This document shows, piece after piece, positions 1 through 5,691 of a DNA stretch of 7,479 bases. Under the pieces are notes generated by a model that saw nothing but the letters and a program-made list of their open reading frames with translations, was not told the origin of the DNA and made no database searches. Position numbers and translations under genes: made by a program. The stretch spans positions 1 to 7,479 of the forward strand of contig JAWVYO010000108.1 in assembly GCA_033722675.1 (NCBI GenBank), given 5' to 3'. Numbering within the stretch: the first letter of the stretch is position 1; each line of letters opens with the position of its first letter. The DNA comes from DATHYU01 sp033722675 (lineage in GTDB: Bacteria; Actinomycetota; Acidimicrobiia; Spongiisociales; UBA11373).

Positions 1-449
1 AGCACCAGGTCGTCGCCATCGGCCGCCGCCTCGAGGGCGATCCCGTCGGGACCCCACGAGCCGGAGGGCTCCAGCTGGGCGACGGCGAGTCGATGCTCCC
101 CGGCGGCCACCTCGGGGAGGATCTGCTGCTTCTGCTCCTCGTTCCCCGCCCTGAGGACGAGGTCCGCCCCCAGCACGATCGACGACAGGTAGGGGGCCGG
201 GAAGAGGGAGCGTCCCATCTCCTCCATGAGGATCGCCTGCTCGAGGAAGGAGAACCCGGCGCCGCCGTACGCCTCGGGGATCGCCATGGCCTGCCATCCC
301 TGCTGGGCGATCTCCGACCAGTGGCCCTCGTCGAAGCCGGCGTCGGTCTCCATGAGCTCCCGGACGGTCTCCGACGGCGCCTTGTCGTCCAGGAACCGGC
401 GGGCCGTCTCCCGGAGCATCTCCTGCTCTTCGCTGAAGGCGAAGTCCAT
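1..449 (-). CDS. Acyl-CoA dehydrogenase family protein, N-terminal part (runs off the left edge)
   Basis: The 149 visible residues on the minus strand read as the N-terminal helical domain of an acyl-CoA dehydrogenase, a family of FAD flavoenzymes that oxidise acyl-CoA thioesters in beta-oxidation and related catabolism. The typical opening is present (MDFAFSEEQEMLRETARRFL, residues 1-20). So are the IPEAYGGAGFSFLE segment (57-70), the EEMGRSLFPAPY helix (76-87) and the EEQKQQILPEVAAGE stretch (104-118) that leads into the middle beta domain. The ATG at 449 is chosen because GGGAG (458-454) lies 4 nt upstream and the protein starts at the family's usual N-terminus. At residues 125-130 the usual TEPxAGSD-like flavin loop reads QLEPSG followed by SWGPDG, so this may be a divergent subunit of a heteromeric enzyme; this last point is inference. 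The catalytic base would lie outside the window. The gene is divergent from the hydrolase at 581 and preceded by a palindrome. Confidence 0.93.
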   Translation of the reverse strand, partial: MDFAFSEEQEMLRETARRFLDDKAPSETVRELMETDAGFDEGHWSEIAQQGWQAMAIPEAYGGAGFSFLEQAILMEEMGRSLFPAPYLSSIVLGADLVLRAGNEEQKQQILPEVAAGEHRLAVAQLEPSGSWGPDGIALEAAADGDDLV

Positions 450-460
450 GTCTCTCCCGG

Positions 461-476
461 TTGAGCGATCGCTCAA
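461..476. promoter_or_regulatory. Perfect 16-bp palindrome, putative TetR-type operator
   Basis: TTGAGCGATCGCTCAA is identical to its own reverse complement over all 16 bases. It lies in the 131-bp divergent intergenic region, 11 bp upstream of the acyl-CoA dehydrogenase start codon. It directly abuts a minus-strand -10-like element, so a bound protein would cover the predicted transcription start. The length, continuous symmetry and position resemble operators of dimeric TetR-family repressors, which often control acyl-CoA metabolism genes. The cognate regulator is unknown and is not necessarily the TetR gene in this window. Confidence 0.6.
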
Positions 477-482
477 ACTCTA
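477..482 (-). promoter_or_regulatory. Putative -10 element of the acyl-CoA dehydrogenase gene
   Basis: On the minus strand this reads TAGAGT, matching the actinobacterial TANNNT -10 pattern. The predicted start of transcription near 470 falls inside the palindrome and leaves a 5' leader of about 20 nt that contains the GGGAG ribosome-binding site. I see no convincing -35 element. Confidence 0.4.
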
Positions 483-511
483 GCGCCGGCCGCCTGGCCG
501 CCTTCCGGCGC
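483..511. other. GC-rich inverted repeat in the divergent intergenic region
   Basis: GCGCCGG at 483-489 is the exact complement of CCGGCGC at 505-511, giving a 7-bp stem with a 15-nt loop. There is no U-run after it on either strand, so it is not a standard terminator. In such GC-rich DNA it may be chance. Apart from this, the palindrome and the -10 elements, I see nothing else in 450-580. Confidence 0.25.
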
Positions 512-566
512 GTTCTGGTCCTCCCTCACCCTCGACGGCTCGCCGGGGAGGAGTTCCCGTCCGGGG

Positions 567-572
567 TAGGGT
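567..572 (+). promoter_or_regulatory. Putative -10 element for a leaderless transcript of the MBL-fold gene
   Basis: TAGGGT ends 8 nt before the ATG at 581. No Shine-Dalgarno sequence lies at useful spacing: the nearest purine-rich run, around 546-553, is too far upstream. This fits transcription starting at or next to the start codon. Confidence 0.45.
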
Positions 573-580
573 CCACGTCG

Positions 581-1177
581 ATGCCCCGTCCCCTCCATGT
601 CGACACGCCCGACGTCCGCGTCGTCAAGCTGTGTGTCGGGCCGATGGAGAACAACGCCTACGTGGTCGCCTGCGCGGCGACGGGCGACAGCATCGTGGTG
701 GACGCGGCCGCCGAGACCGACCGGATCCTGGCGGCCTGCCAGGGCACCTCACCCCGGGCGATCGTCACCACCCACGGACACTGGGATCACGTCCAGGCCG
801 CCGACGACGTCCGAGCGGCACTGGGTGTGCCCCTCCTCGTCCACCCCGCCGATGCCGGGGATCTCGAGGCCACCGAGCCGATCCCCGACGTCGTCGAGGT
901 CGGGCACCTGCGATTCGACGCACCCCACGTCCCCGGGCACACCCCCGGCTCGACGTGTCTGGCCGGGTACGGCCTCGCCTTCACCGGTGACACGCTGTTC
1001 CCCGGCGGCCCGGGCGCCACGGGGTCGCCCGAGGCCTTCGCCCGGATCATGGGCGGCCTCCGCGACCACCTGTTCACCCTGCCCGACGAGACCCTGGTGC
1101 TCCCGGGGCACGGGCTCGACACGACGATCGGCGCCGAGCGCCCCCACCTGGACGCGTGGGAGCGCAGGGGCCACTGA
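581..1177 (+). CDS. Metallo-beta-lactamase-fold hydrolase (glyoxalase II-like)
   Basis: This 198-residue single-domain protein has the full dinuclear metal site of the metallo-beta-lactamase fold. The HxHxDH motif is HGHWDH (H65, H67, D69, H70), the third histidine is in PGHTPGS (H120), the bridging aspartate is in FTGDTLF (D137), and the last histidine is in LPGHG (H177). The GPMENNAYVV segment near residues 20-29 is typical of hydroxyacylglutathione-hydrolase (glyoxalase II) relatives, which cleave thioesters and other esters. It lacks the C-terminal helical substrate domain of classical glyoxalase II, so it belongs with the short cytosolic YcbL-like members, and its substrate cannot be named. 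The ATG at 581 places the conserved strand about 12 residues in. An upstream in-frame TTG at 461 would add 40 unconserved residues. The next gene starts 14 bp after the stop, so the two are probably co-transcribed. Confidence 0.9.
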   Translation: MPRPLHVDTPDVRVVKLCVGPMENNAYVVACAATGDSIVVDAAAETDRILAACQGTSPRAIVTTHGHWDHVQAADDVRAALGVPLLVHPADAGDLEATEPIPDVVEVGHLRFDAPHVPGHTPGSTCLAGYGLAFTGDTLFPGGPGATGSPEAFARIMGGLRDHLFTLPDETLVLPGHGLDTTIGAERPHLDAWERRGH

Positions 1178-1191
1178 CCACCGGAGGAACC

Positions 1192-2124
1192 ATGCAGTTC
1201 GGCCTCATGACGGAACCCCAGATCGGGATGACCTACGACGAGCAGGTCGAGGCCGCCCGGTTCGCCGAGGACGCCGGCCTCGAGGTGTTCGCCCGCTCCG
1301 ACCACTACGCCCAGGCGCGGATCGAGTCGCCGCACGCCACCGACGCCTTCGCCTCGCTCGGTGGCCTCGCCCGTGACACCTCCACCGTCCAGCTCTGCGT
1401 CCTCGTCAGTCCGATCACCTTCCGCCACCCCGCCGTGATCGCGAAGTCGGCCGCCACCGTCCACGAGATGTCGGGGGGGCGCCTCCTGCTCGGCGTCGGC
1501 ACCGGATGGATGGAGCACGAGCACGACCTCCTCGGGATCCCCTTCCCGGAGTCGTCGGAACGCTGGGATCGGTTCGAGGAGGCGCTCGCCTATCTCTGGG
1601 CCGCCTTCGGACGCACCCCCGGAGGCTTCGAGGGCGAGTACTACGCCCTGGCCGACGAGCCGATCCGGCCGCAGCCCGACGGCCTCGAGATCGTCGTGGG
1701 CGGGGGCGGACCCCGGCGCACCCCGCGCCTGGCCGGCACCTTCGCCGAGGAGTACAACGTCTTCGCCATGGATCCCGACGGGGTCCGCGAGCGCGTCGAG
1801 GTGGCCCGCGAGGCGGCCGCCGAAGCGGGGCGGGATCCCGACGCCCTGCGCATCAGCATGATGGGCCAGGCGGTGGTGGGGACCGACGAGGCCACCTACC
1901 GCGAGGCGCTCCGCCGGACCGCCGCGGCCTTCCCCTTCGAGCGATCGCCCGAGGAGCACGAGGAGCGGCTCCGGAAGGCCGGCCTGCCCTGCGGCCCCGC
2001 CGACGACGCCCTCGAGACACTCGGGGCCTTCGCCGAGGCAGGGGTCGAACGGTTCTACGTCCAGGTCCTCGGCCCGATCGACACGGACCTGCTCGCCGAG
2101 CAGTTCGCCGTCCTGCGGGGCTGA
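1192..2124 (+). CDS. LLM-class F420-dependent oxidoreductase
   Basis: This 310-residue protein belongs to the bacterial luciferase-like monooxygenase superfamily, TIM-barrel flavin or deazaflavin enzymes that move hydride to or from small organic substrates. The start MQFGLMTEP is the usual first barrel strand, and residues 36-39 are the SDHY motif. HPAVIAK lies at 79-85. SGGRLLLGVGTGW (94-106) is the hallmark of the F420-dependent actinobacterial subfamily. A glycine-rich GGGGPRRTPRLAG loop follows near residues 168-180. Length and motif order are normal. The ATG at 1192 is preferred because GGAGGA (1183-1188) lies just upstream; an earlier in-frame start at 1156 would overlap the previous gene. 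F420 rather than FMN use is inferred from subfamily similarity. The substrate is unknown. It shares a unit with the MBL-fold hydrolase. Confidence 0.92.
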   Translation: MQFGLMTEPQIGMTYDEQVEAARFAEDAGLEVFARSDHYAQARIESPHATDAFASLGGLARDTSTVQLCVLVSPITFRHPAVIAKSAATVHEMSGGRLLLGVGTGWMEHEHDLLGIPFPESSERWDRFEEALAYLWAAFGRTPGGFEGEYYALADEPIRPQPDGLEIVVGGGGPRRTPRLAGTFAEEYNVFAMDPDGVRERVEVAREAAAEAGRDPDALRISMMGQAVVGTDEATYREALRRTAAAFPFERSPEEHEERLRKAGLPCGPADDALETLGAFAEAGVERFYVQVLGPIDTDLLAEQFAVLRG

Positions 2125-2153
2125 CGCCCGCGCCGGTTGCCCCGGCCCCTGCC

Positions 2154-2159
2154 TACGCT
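2154..2159 (+). promoter_or_regulatory. Possible -10 element of the lipoprotein gene
   Basis: TACGCT matches TANNNT in the 57-bp gap after the oxidoreductase gene. The predicted start near 2166 would give a short leader containing the AGGAAGG ribosome-binding site at 2171-2177. No well-spaced -35 element is evident. Confidence 0.3.
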
Positions 2160-2181
2160 TCGCGGGACACAGGAAGGACTC

Positions 2182-3225
2182 ATGATCAGGTCTCGCGCCC
2201 TCTTCGCCATCGCCGCCATCGCGCTCGTGGCCGCCGCCTGCGGCACCGGGTCGGGCGACGCCCAGGTCCTGCGCTACGGCTATGCCCCGGGTGACGCCCT
2301 CACCTACGACGTCTCGGCCGCCGTCGAGGGCGGACTCACCGTCCAGGGCCCCCTGGAGCCCGGTGTGACGGAGGGCTCCGCCGACATCGACGTCGCCGTC
2401 GACATGCGCGTCGGCTACGAGGTCCTCGAGGGCGACGACCCCACCATCTCGGTCGTCCGCATCACCCAGGAGTTCACCGGACTGAGCGGCTCGGTGTCGG
2501 GCATGGGCGAGGACCGCACCCTCTCGGACGCCGACCTCGAGGGTCTCGAGCCCATCACCGTCGAGATCTCCGTCGACGAGACCGGCGAGATCGTGTCGGC
2601 GTCCGTCGACGGCCAGGAGGTCCCGCTCGACCGGATGCTCGACTTCGGAGCCCTGTCGGAGGGCGGTCTCGACGACTTCGCGGGCCTGGGGAGCCAGCTC
2701 CTGAACCCCGGCCACTTCGGGCCCGAACTGCCCACCGACGCCGTCGGCGTCGGCGACGAGTGGACCACGGAGAAGACGAGTGCGCCGCTCGGCCTCGACG
2801 TCTCCCAGCAGACCACGCACCGCATCGCCGGGGAGGAGACCGTCGGCGGGCGCACCACCTTGCGCATCGAGTCGACCGTGACCACCGAGGCGCTCGAACT
2901 GGGGCTCGCCGAGCTCCTCGAGGGGTTCCTCGGTGATCTCGAGGGCGGCCTGGGCGGCGACCTCGGTGGAGACGACGACTTCGGGTTCGCCCCCGAGGAC
3001 GTCGCCGCCTTCCTCGAGGCCATGGGCCTGGAACTCCGGTTCGTCCTCGCCGGGTCCGAGGGGACGGCCACCACGTGGTTCGACCCGGCCGACGGCCTCG
3101 TCGTGCGTCACACCGCGACGAACCCGGTGGATCTGTCGGTGTCGGTCACGGGCATCCCCGACACCGGCGACGTGTCCCTCGACGCCGAGTTCACGATCAC
3201 CCAGGACGCGACGCTCGTCGAGTAG
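2182..3225 (+). CDS. Putative secreted lipoprotein of unknown function
   Basis: This 347-residue protein begins with a lipoprotein signal peptide: positive residues (R3, R5), a hydrophobic stretch at 6-19 and a lipobox-like AAAC ending at C20. It should therefore be exported, lipidated on C20 and anchored outside the membrane. The mature part is acidic and rich in beta-strand-like segments. It opens with RYGYAPGDALTYDV and includes a GVGDEWTTE motif about halfway. Both resemble surface proteins of unknown function in the DUF6263-like group, but I hold that assignment weakly. A Gly/Asp/Glu-rich segment with repeated GDLEGG/GDLGG units lies near residues 248-270. The ATG at 2182 is chosen because AGGAAGG (2171-2177) precedes it and it gives a clean signal peptide; an upstream in-frame start at 2137 would bury that peptide. 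It sits 45 bp upstream of sufC, but sufC seems to have its own promoter. Confidence 0.8.
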   Translation: MIRSRALFAIAAIALVAAACGTGSGDAQVLRYGYAPGDALTYDVSAAVEGGLTVQGPLEPGVTEGSADIDVAVDMRVGYEVLEGDDPTISVVRITQEFTGLSGSVSGMGEDRTLSDADLEGLEPITVEISVDETGEIVSASVDGQEVPLDRMLDFGALSEGGLDDFAGLGSQLLNPGHFGPELPTDAVGVGDEWTTEKTSAPLGLDVSQQTTHRIAGEETVGGRTTLRIESTVTTEALELGLAELLEGFLGDLEGGLGGDLGGDDDFGFAPEDVAAFLEAMGLELRFVLAGSEGTATTWFDPADGLVVRHTATNPVDLSVSVTGIPDTGDVSLDAEFTITQDATLVE

Positions 3226-3258
3226 CGAAACACCTTCGGGTTGGGTCCGGGGCACGGA

Positions 3259-3264
3259 TACCCT
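3259..3264 (+). promoter_or_regulatory. Putative -10 element for a leaderless suf transcript
   Basis: TACCCT ends 6 nt before the sufC ATG, and no Shine-Dalgarno sequence lies in between. A weak -35-like TTCGGG at 3235-3240 is 18 nt upstream. The layout predicts transcription starting at the A of the sufC start codon, with the whole sufCSU unit driven from here. Confidence 0.5.
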
Positions 3265-3270
3265 TGCCCC

Positions 3271-4020
3271 ATGACCGATCTGCTCGTCGTCGACGACCTG
3301 CACGCGTCCGTCGAGGGAACCGAGATCCTCAAGGGTGTGTCGCTCACCGTGCGTGCCGGTGAGATCCACGCGCTGATGGGCCCCAACGGCTCCGGCAAGT
3401 CCACCCTCGCCAACGTCCTCATGGGTCATCCCGACTACGAGGTGACCGGTGGCTCGATCCGCTTCGAGGGCGAGGACGTCACCGACTGGAGCCCCGACGA
3501 GCGCGGTCAGGCGGGCATGTTCCTCGCCTTCCAGTACCCCGAGGAGATCCCCGGCGTCTCGGTCGTGAACTTCCTCCGCAGCGCACTGTCGGCGCGGACG
3601 GGGACCGACTACACGGTGCTGGAGCTCCGCCTGAAGGTCATGGAGACCATGCAGGAGCTGGGCATGGAGGCGTCCTTCGCCGATCGCTACCTCAACGAGG
3701 GGTTCTCCGGGGGCGAACGGAAGCGCAACGAGGTCCTCCAGATGGCGGTCCTCGAGCCGAAGGTCGCCGTCATGGACGAGACGGACTCGGGCCTCGACAT
3801 CGACGCCCTGAAGATCGTCGCCGACGGCGTGAGCAAGGTGGCCTCCCCCGAACGGGGCTTCCTCATCATCACGCACTACCAGCGGATGCTCGACTACATC
3901 ACGCCCGACGTCGTGCACGTGTTCGTGGACGGCCGCATCGTGGAGACGGGCGACGCCGAACTCGCCAAGCGGATCGAGGACGAGGGCTACGACGCCTTCC
4001 GCCTGGAGCCCGCGGGATGA
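3271..4020 (+). CDS. sufC: Fe-S cluster assembly ATPase SufC
   Basis: SufC is the soluble ABC-type ATPase of the SUF system. It binds SufB and SufD and uses ATP to drive assembly of iron-sulfur clusters on that complex in the cytoplasm. The 249-residue protein has Walker A GPNGSGKST (37-45) and the Q-loop LAFQYPEEIPG (85-95). It also has the SufC-type signature FSGGERKRNE (145-154), Walker B with the diagnostic MDETDSGLDIDAL (168-180, catalytic E170) and the switch histidine in ITHYQR (H202). Length and motifs are normal and nothing is missing. The ATG at 3271 is chosen because it starts the conserved domain; an in-frame TTG at 3241 would overlap the predicted promoter. It overlaps sufS by 4 bp (ATGA), so translation is probably coupled. 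sufB and sufD, which usually sit directly upstream, are absent here. Confidence 0.97.
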   Translation: MTDLLVVDDLHASVEGTEILKGVSLTVRAGEIHALMGPNGSGKSTLANVLMGHPDYEVTGGSIRFEGEDVTDWSPDERGQAGMFLAFQYPEEIPGVSVVNFLRSALSARTGTDYTVLELRLKVMETMQELGMEASFADRYLNEGFSGGERKRNEVLQMAVLEPKVAVMDETDSGLDIDALKIVADGVSKVASPERGFLIITHYQRMLDYITPDVVHVFVDGRIVETGDAELAKRIEDEGYDAFRLEPAG

Positions 4021-5243
4021 TCGATCTCTCGCATCTGCGAGAGGACTTCCCCATCCTGACGCGCCAGGTCGGCGGGAGGCCGCTGGTCTATCTCGACTCC
4101 ACGGCCACCACGCAGAAGCCGGTGCAGGTGCTCGACGCCATGGACCGCTTCTACCGCGAGTCCAACGCCAACGTCCACCGCGGCGCCTACGCCCTCGCCG
4201 AGGAGGCCACCACCGCCTACGAGGGGGCTCGCTCCACCGTCGCAGCCTTCGTGGGCGCCGAGCCCCGCGAGATCGTCTTCACCCGGGGCACGACGGGCGC
4301 CCTGAACGCCGTCGCCGGAGGATGGGGGCTCCACCGCCTCCGCGAAGGCGACCGGATCCTGCTCACGACCATGGAGCACCACGCCAACATCGTCCCCTGG
4401 CAGCTCGTCGCCCGCCACACCGGAGCCGAGCTCGTGTATCTCCCCGTCGGCGACGACCACCTGGTGGACCTCTCGGGTCTCGACGAGATCCTCGACGACC
4501 GGGTCAAGATCGTGGGCATCAGCGGGATGTCGAACGTGCTCGGCACCCTCGGACCCGTGCGGGAGCTCGTCGCCGCAGCGAGGACCGTGGGGGCGATCGT
4601 CGTCGTGGACGGTGCGCAGCTCGTCCCCCACCTACCGGTCGACGTCCGCGATCTCGGCGCCGACTTCGTCGCCTTCGGCGCCCACAAGATGCTGGGGCCC
4701 ACCGGGATCGGCGCGCTGTGGGGACGCCTGGACCGTCTCGAGGAGATGGAGCCCGCCGAGGGCGGCGGCGAGATGATTCGATCCGTGGGACTCCACGAGT
4801 CCACGTGGGCCGACGTGCCCCACAAGTTCGAGGCCGGCACACCGCCCATCGCCGAGGCGATCGGGTTCGCCGCCGCCGTCGACTACCTGACCGCCATCGG
4901 CATGGACACGGTGCGCAAGCACGAGACCGACCTCACCGCGTACGCCCTGGAGCGGCTGATGGAGATCCCCGACACGACGATCCACGGGCCGCTCGACCCG
5001 GAGCTGCGCGGGGGCGCGATCTCGTTCTCGGTGGCCGACATCCACCCCCACGACCTGGCGTCGATCCTCGACCAGCACGGGGTCGCCATCCGCGCCGGCC
5101 ACCATTGCGCGAAGCCGCTCATGACCGTGCTCGACGTCCCGGCCACCGCCCGGGCGTCGCTCTACGTGTACAACGTGCCCGAGGAGATCGACCGGCTCGT
5201 CGAAGCCGTCCACGATGCGAGGAGGATCTTCGGTGTCGGTTGA
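4017..5243 (+). CDS. sufS: Cysteine desulfurase SufS (class II, PLP-dependent)
   Basis: SufS removes sulfur from L-cysteine, giving alanine and an enzyme persulfide that is handed to SufU for Fe-S cluster building. The 408-residue protein matches the family length. The PLP Schiff-base lysine is K224 in FGAHKMLGPTG. The EHHAN motif (120-124) supplies the histidine that stacks on PLP, and D198 and Q201 in VDGAQ contact the cofactor. The active-site cysteine is C364 in RAGHHCAKPLM, within the short class II loop. The first glycine-free cofactor-side motif reads LDSTATTQKP (26-35), where relatives usually have NAAT or SGAT. The ATG at 4017 overlaps the sufC stop in ATGA. The 3' end carries the sufU ribosome-binding site, and the two genes overlap by 11 bp. 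The tight linkage to sufU supports a SufS-SufU pair rather than SufS-SufE. Confidence 0.97.
   Translation: MIDLSHLREDFPILTRQVGGRPLVYLDSTATTQKPVQVLDAMDRFYRESNANVHRGAYALAEEATTAYEGARSTVAAFVGAEPREIVFTRGTTGALNAVAGGWGLHRLREGDRILLTTMEHHANIVPWQLVARHTGAELVYLPVGDDHLVDLSGLDEILDDRVKIVGISGMSNVLGTLGPVRELVAAARTVGAIVVVDGAQLVPHLPVDVRDLGADFVAFGAHKMLGPTGIGALWGRLDRLEEMEPAEGGGEMIRSVGLHESTWADVPHKFEAGTPPIAEAIGFAAAVDYLTAIGMDTVRKHETDLTAYALERLMEIPDTTIHGPLDPELRGGAISFSVADIHPHDLASILDQHGVAIRAGHHCAKPLMTVLDVPATARASLYVYNVPEEIDRLVEAVHDARRIFGVG
5219..5226 (+). promoter_or_regulatory. Ribosome-binding site that decides the sufU start
   Basis: GAGGAGGA lies inside the 3' end of sufS. Its AGGAGG core (5220-5225) is 7 nt before the GTG at 5233, ideal spacing. 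It falls downstream of the alternative ATG at 5215, which has no site of its own. This favours GTG as the true start. Confidence 0.65.
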
Positions 5244-5676
5244 GGAGATCTACCGCGAAGTCATCCTGGACCACTACCGCAACCCGCGGCATCGCGGGAC
5301 GCTGGAGGACCCCGACGCCCACGGCGAGGGTGACAACCCGCTGTGCGGCGACGAGGTGGCGATCGACGTCGCCATCGACGACGGCCACATCACCGACATC
5401 GCCGTGGCCGGGACCGGCTGTGCCATCAGCCAGGCCTCGGCGTCGATGATGGCCGAGGCGGTGCTCGGGAGGTCGCTCGAGGAGACCGACGAGCTGACCC
5501 ACCGCTTCAAGCGGATGATGGACATCGAGGAGGGCGACGCCGGCCTCGATCCGGAGCGGCCGGGCGCCGTGCTCGGCGATCTCGAGGTCCTCGCCGGCGT
5601 GCGCCGCCTCCCGGTCCGCATCAAATGTGCCGACCTCGCCTGGACCACGCTCCAGGAAGCCATCGGGCGCGACTGA
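5233..5676 (+). CDS. sufU: SUF system zinc-dependent sulfur transfer / scaffold protein SufU
   Basis: SufU accepts persulfide sulfur from SufS and passes it on for cluster assembly. It is the Gram-positive counterpart of IscU/SufE function. From the GTG start the protein has 147 residues. The zinc ligands of the family are all present: C38 and D40 in NPLCGDEV, C63 in GTGCAISQASASMM, and C132 in RIKCADLAW. The N-terminal IYREVILDHYRNPRHRG is characteristic. Between C63 and C132 it has the extra segment that separates SufU from IscU, around residues 95-120 (for example MMDIEEGDAGLDPERPG). The GTG at 5233 is preferred over the ATG at 5215 because of the well-placed ribosome-binding site. The gene overlaps sufS by 11 bp and is last in its unit; no sufT/paaD-like gene follows. 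Only 15 bp separate its stop from the stop of the opposing hydrolase gene. Confidence 0.96.
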   Translation: MSVEEIYREVILDHYRNPRHRGTLEDPDAHGEGDNPLCGDEVAIDVAIDDGHITDIAVAGTGCAISQASASMMAEAVLGRSLEETDELTHRFKRMMDIEEGDAGLDPERPGAVLGDLEVLAGVRRLPVRIKCADLAWTTLQEAIGRD

Positions 5677-5691
5677 CCCCGGCCGTCCGGC

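Noticed and set aside
93..464. Plus-strand open frames opposite the acyl-CoA dehydrogenase
   Set aside because: They are Leu/Arg/Gly-rich shadow translations of a clear minus-strand acyl-CoA dehydrogenase and have no family features.
1938..1947. A second GAGCGATCGC core similar to the 461-476 palindrome
   Set aside because: It lies inside the oxidoreductase coding sequence, the symmetry does not extend to the TTGA/TCAA ends, and the 8-bp core is likely by chance in GC-rich DNA.
3226..3238. Small hairpin (CGAA/TTCG) after the lipoprotein stop as a terminator
   Set aside because: The stem is only 4 bp and is not followed by a U-run, so it does not qualify as an intrinsic terminator.
787..3918. 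A very long open frame (1043 codons) on the minus strand, antisense to four genes
   Set aside because: Its codons line up exactly with those of the oxidoreductase, lipoprotein and sufC genes, so it is open simply because those genes avoid TTA, CTA and TCA codons. The predicted protein is low-complexity and matches nothing I know, while the plus-strand genes are clear.
4322..5449. A 375-codon plus-strand frame inside sufS
   Set aside because: The product is almost entirely Arg/Pro/Gly/Ala, the usual shifted-frame reading of GC-rich coding DNA, and it overlaps a fully conserved sufS.
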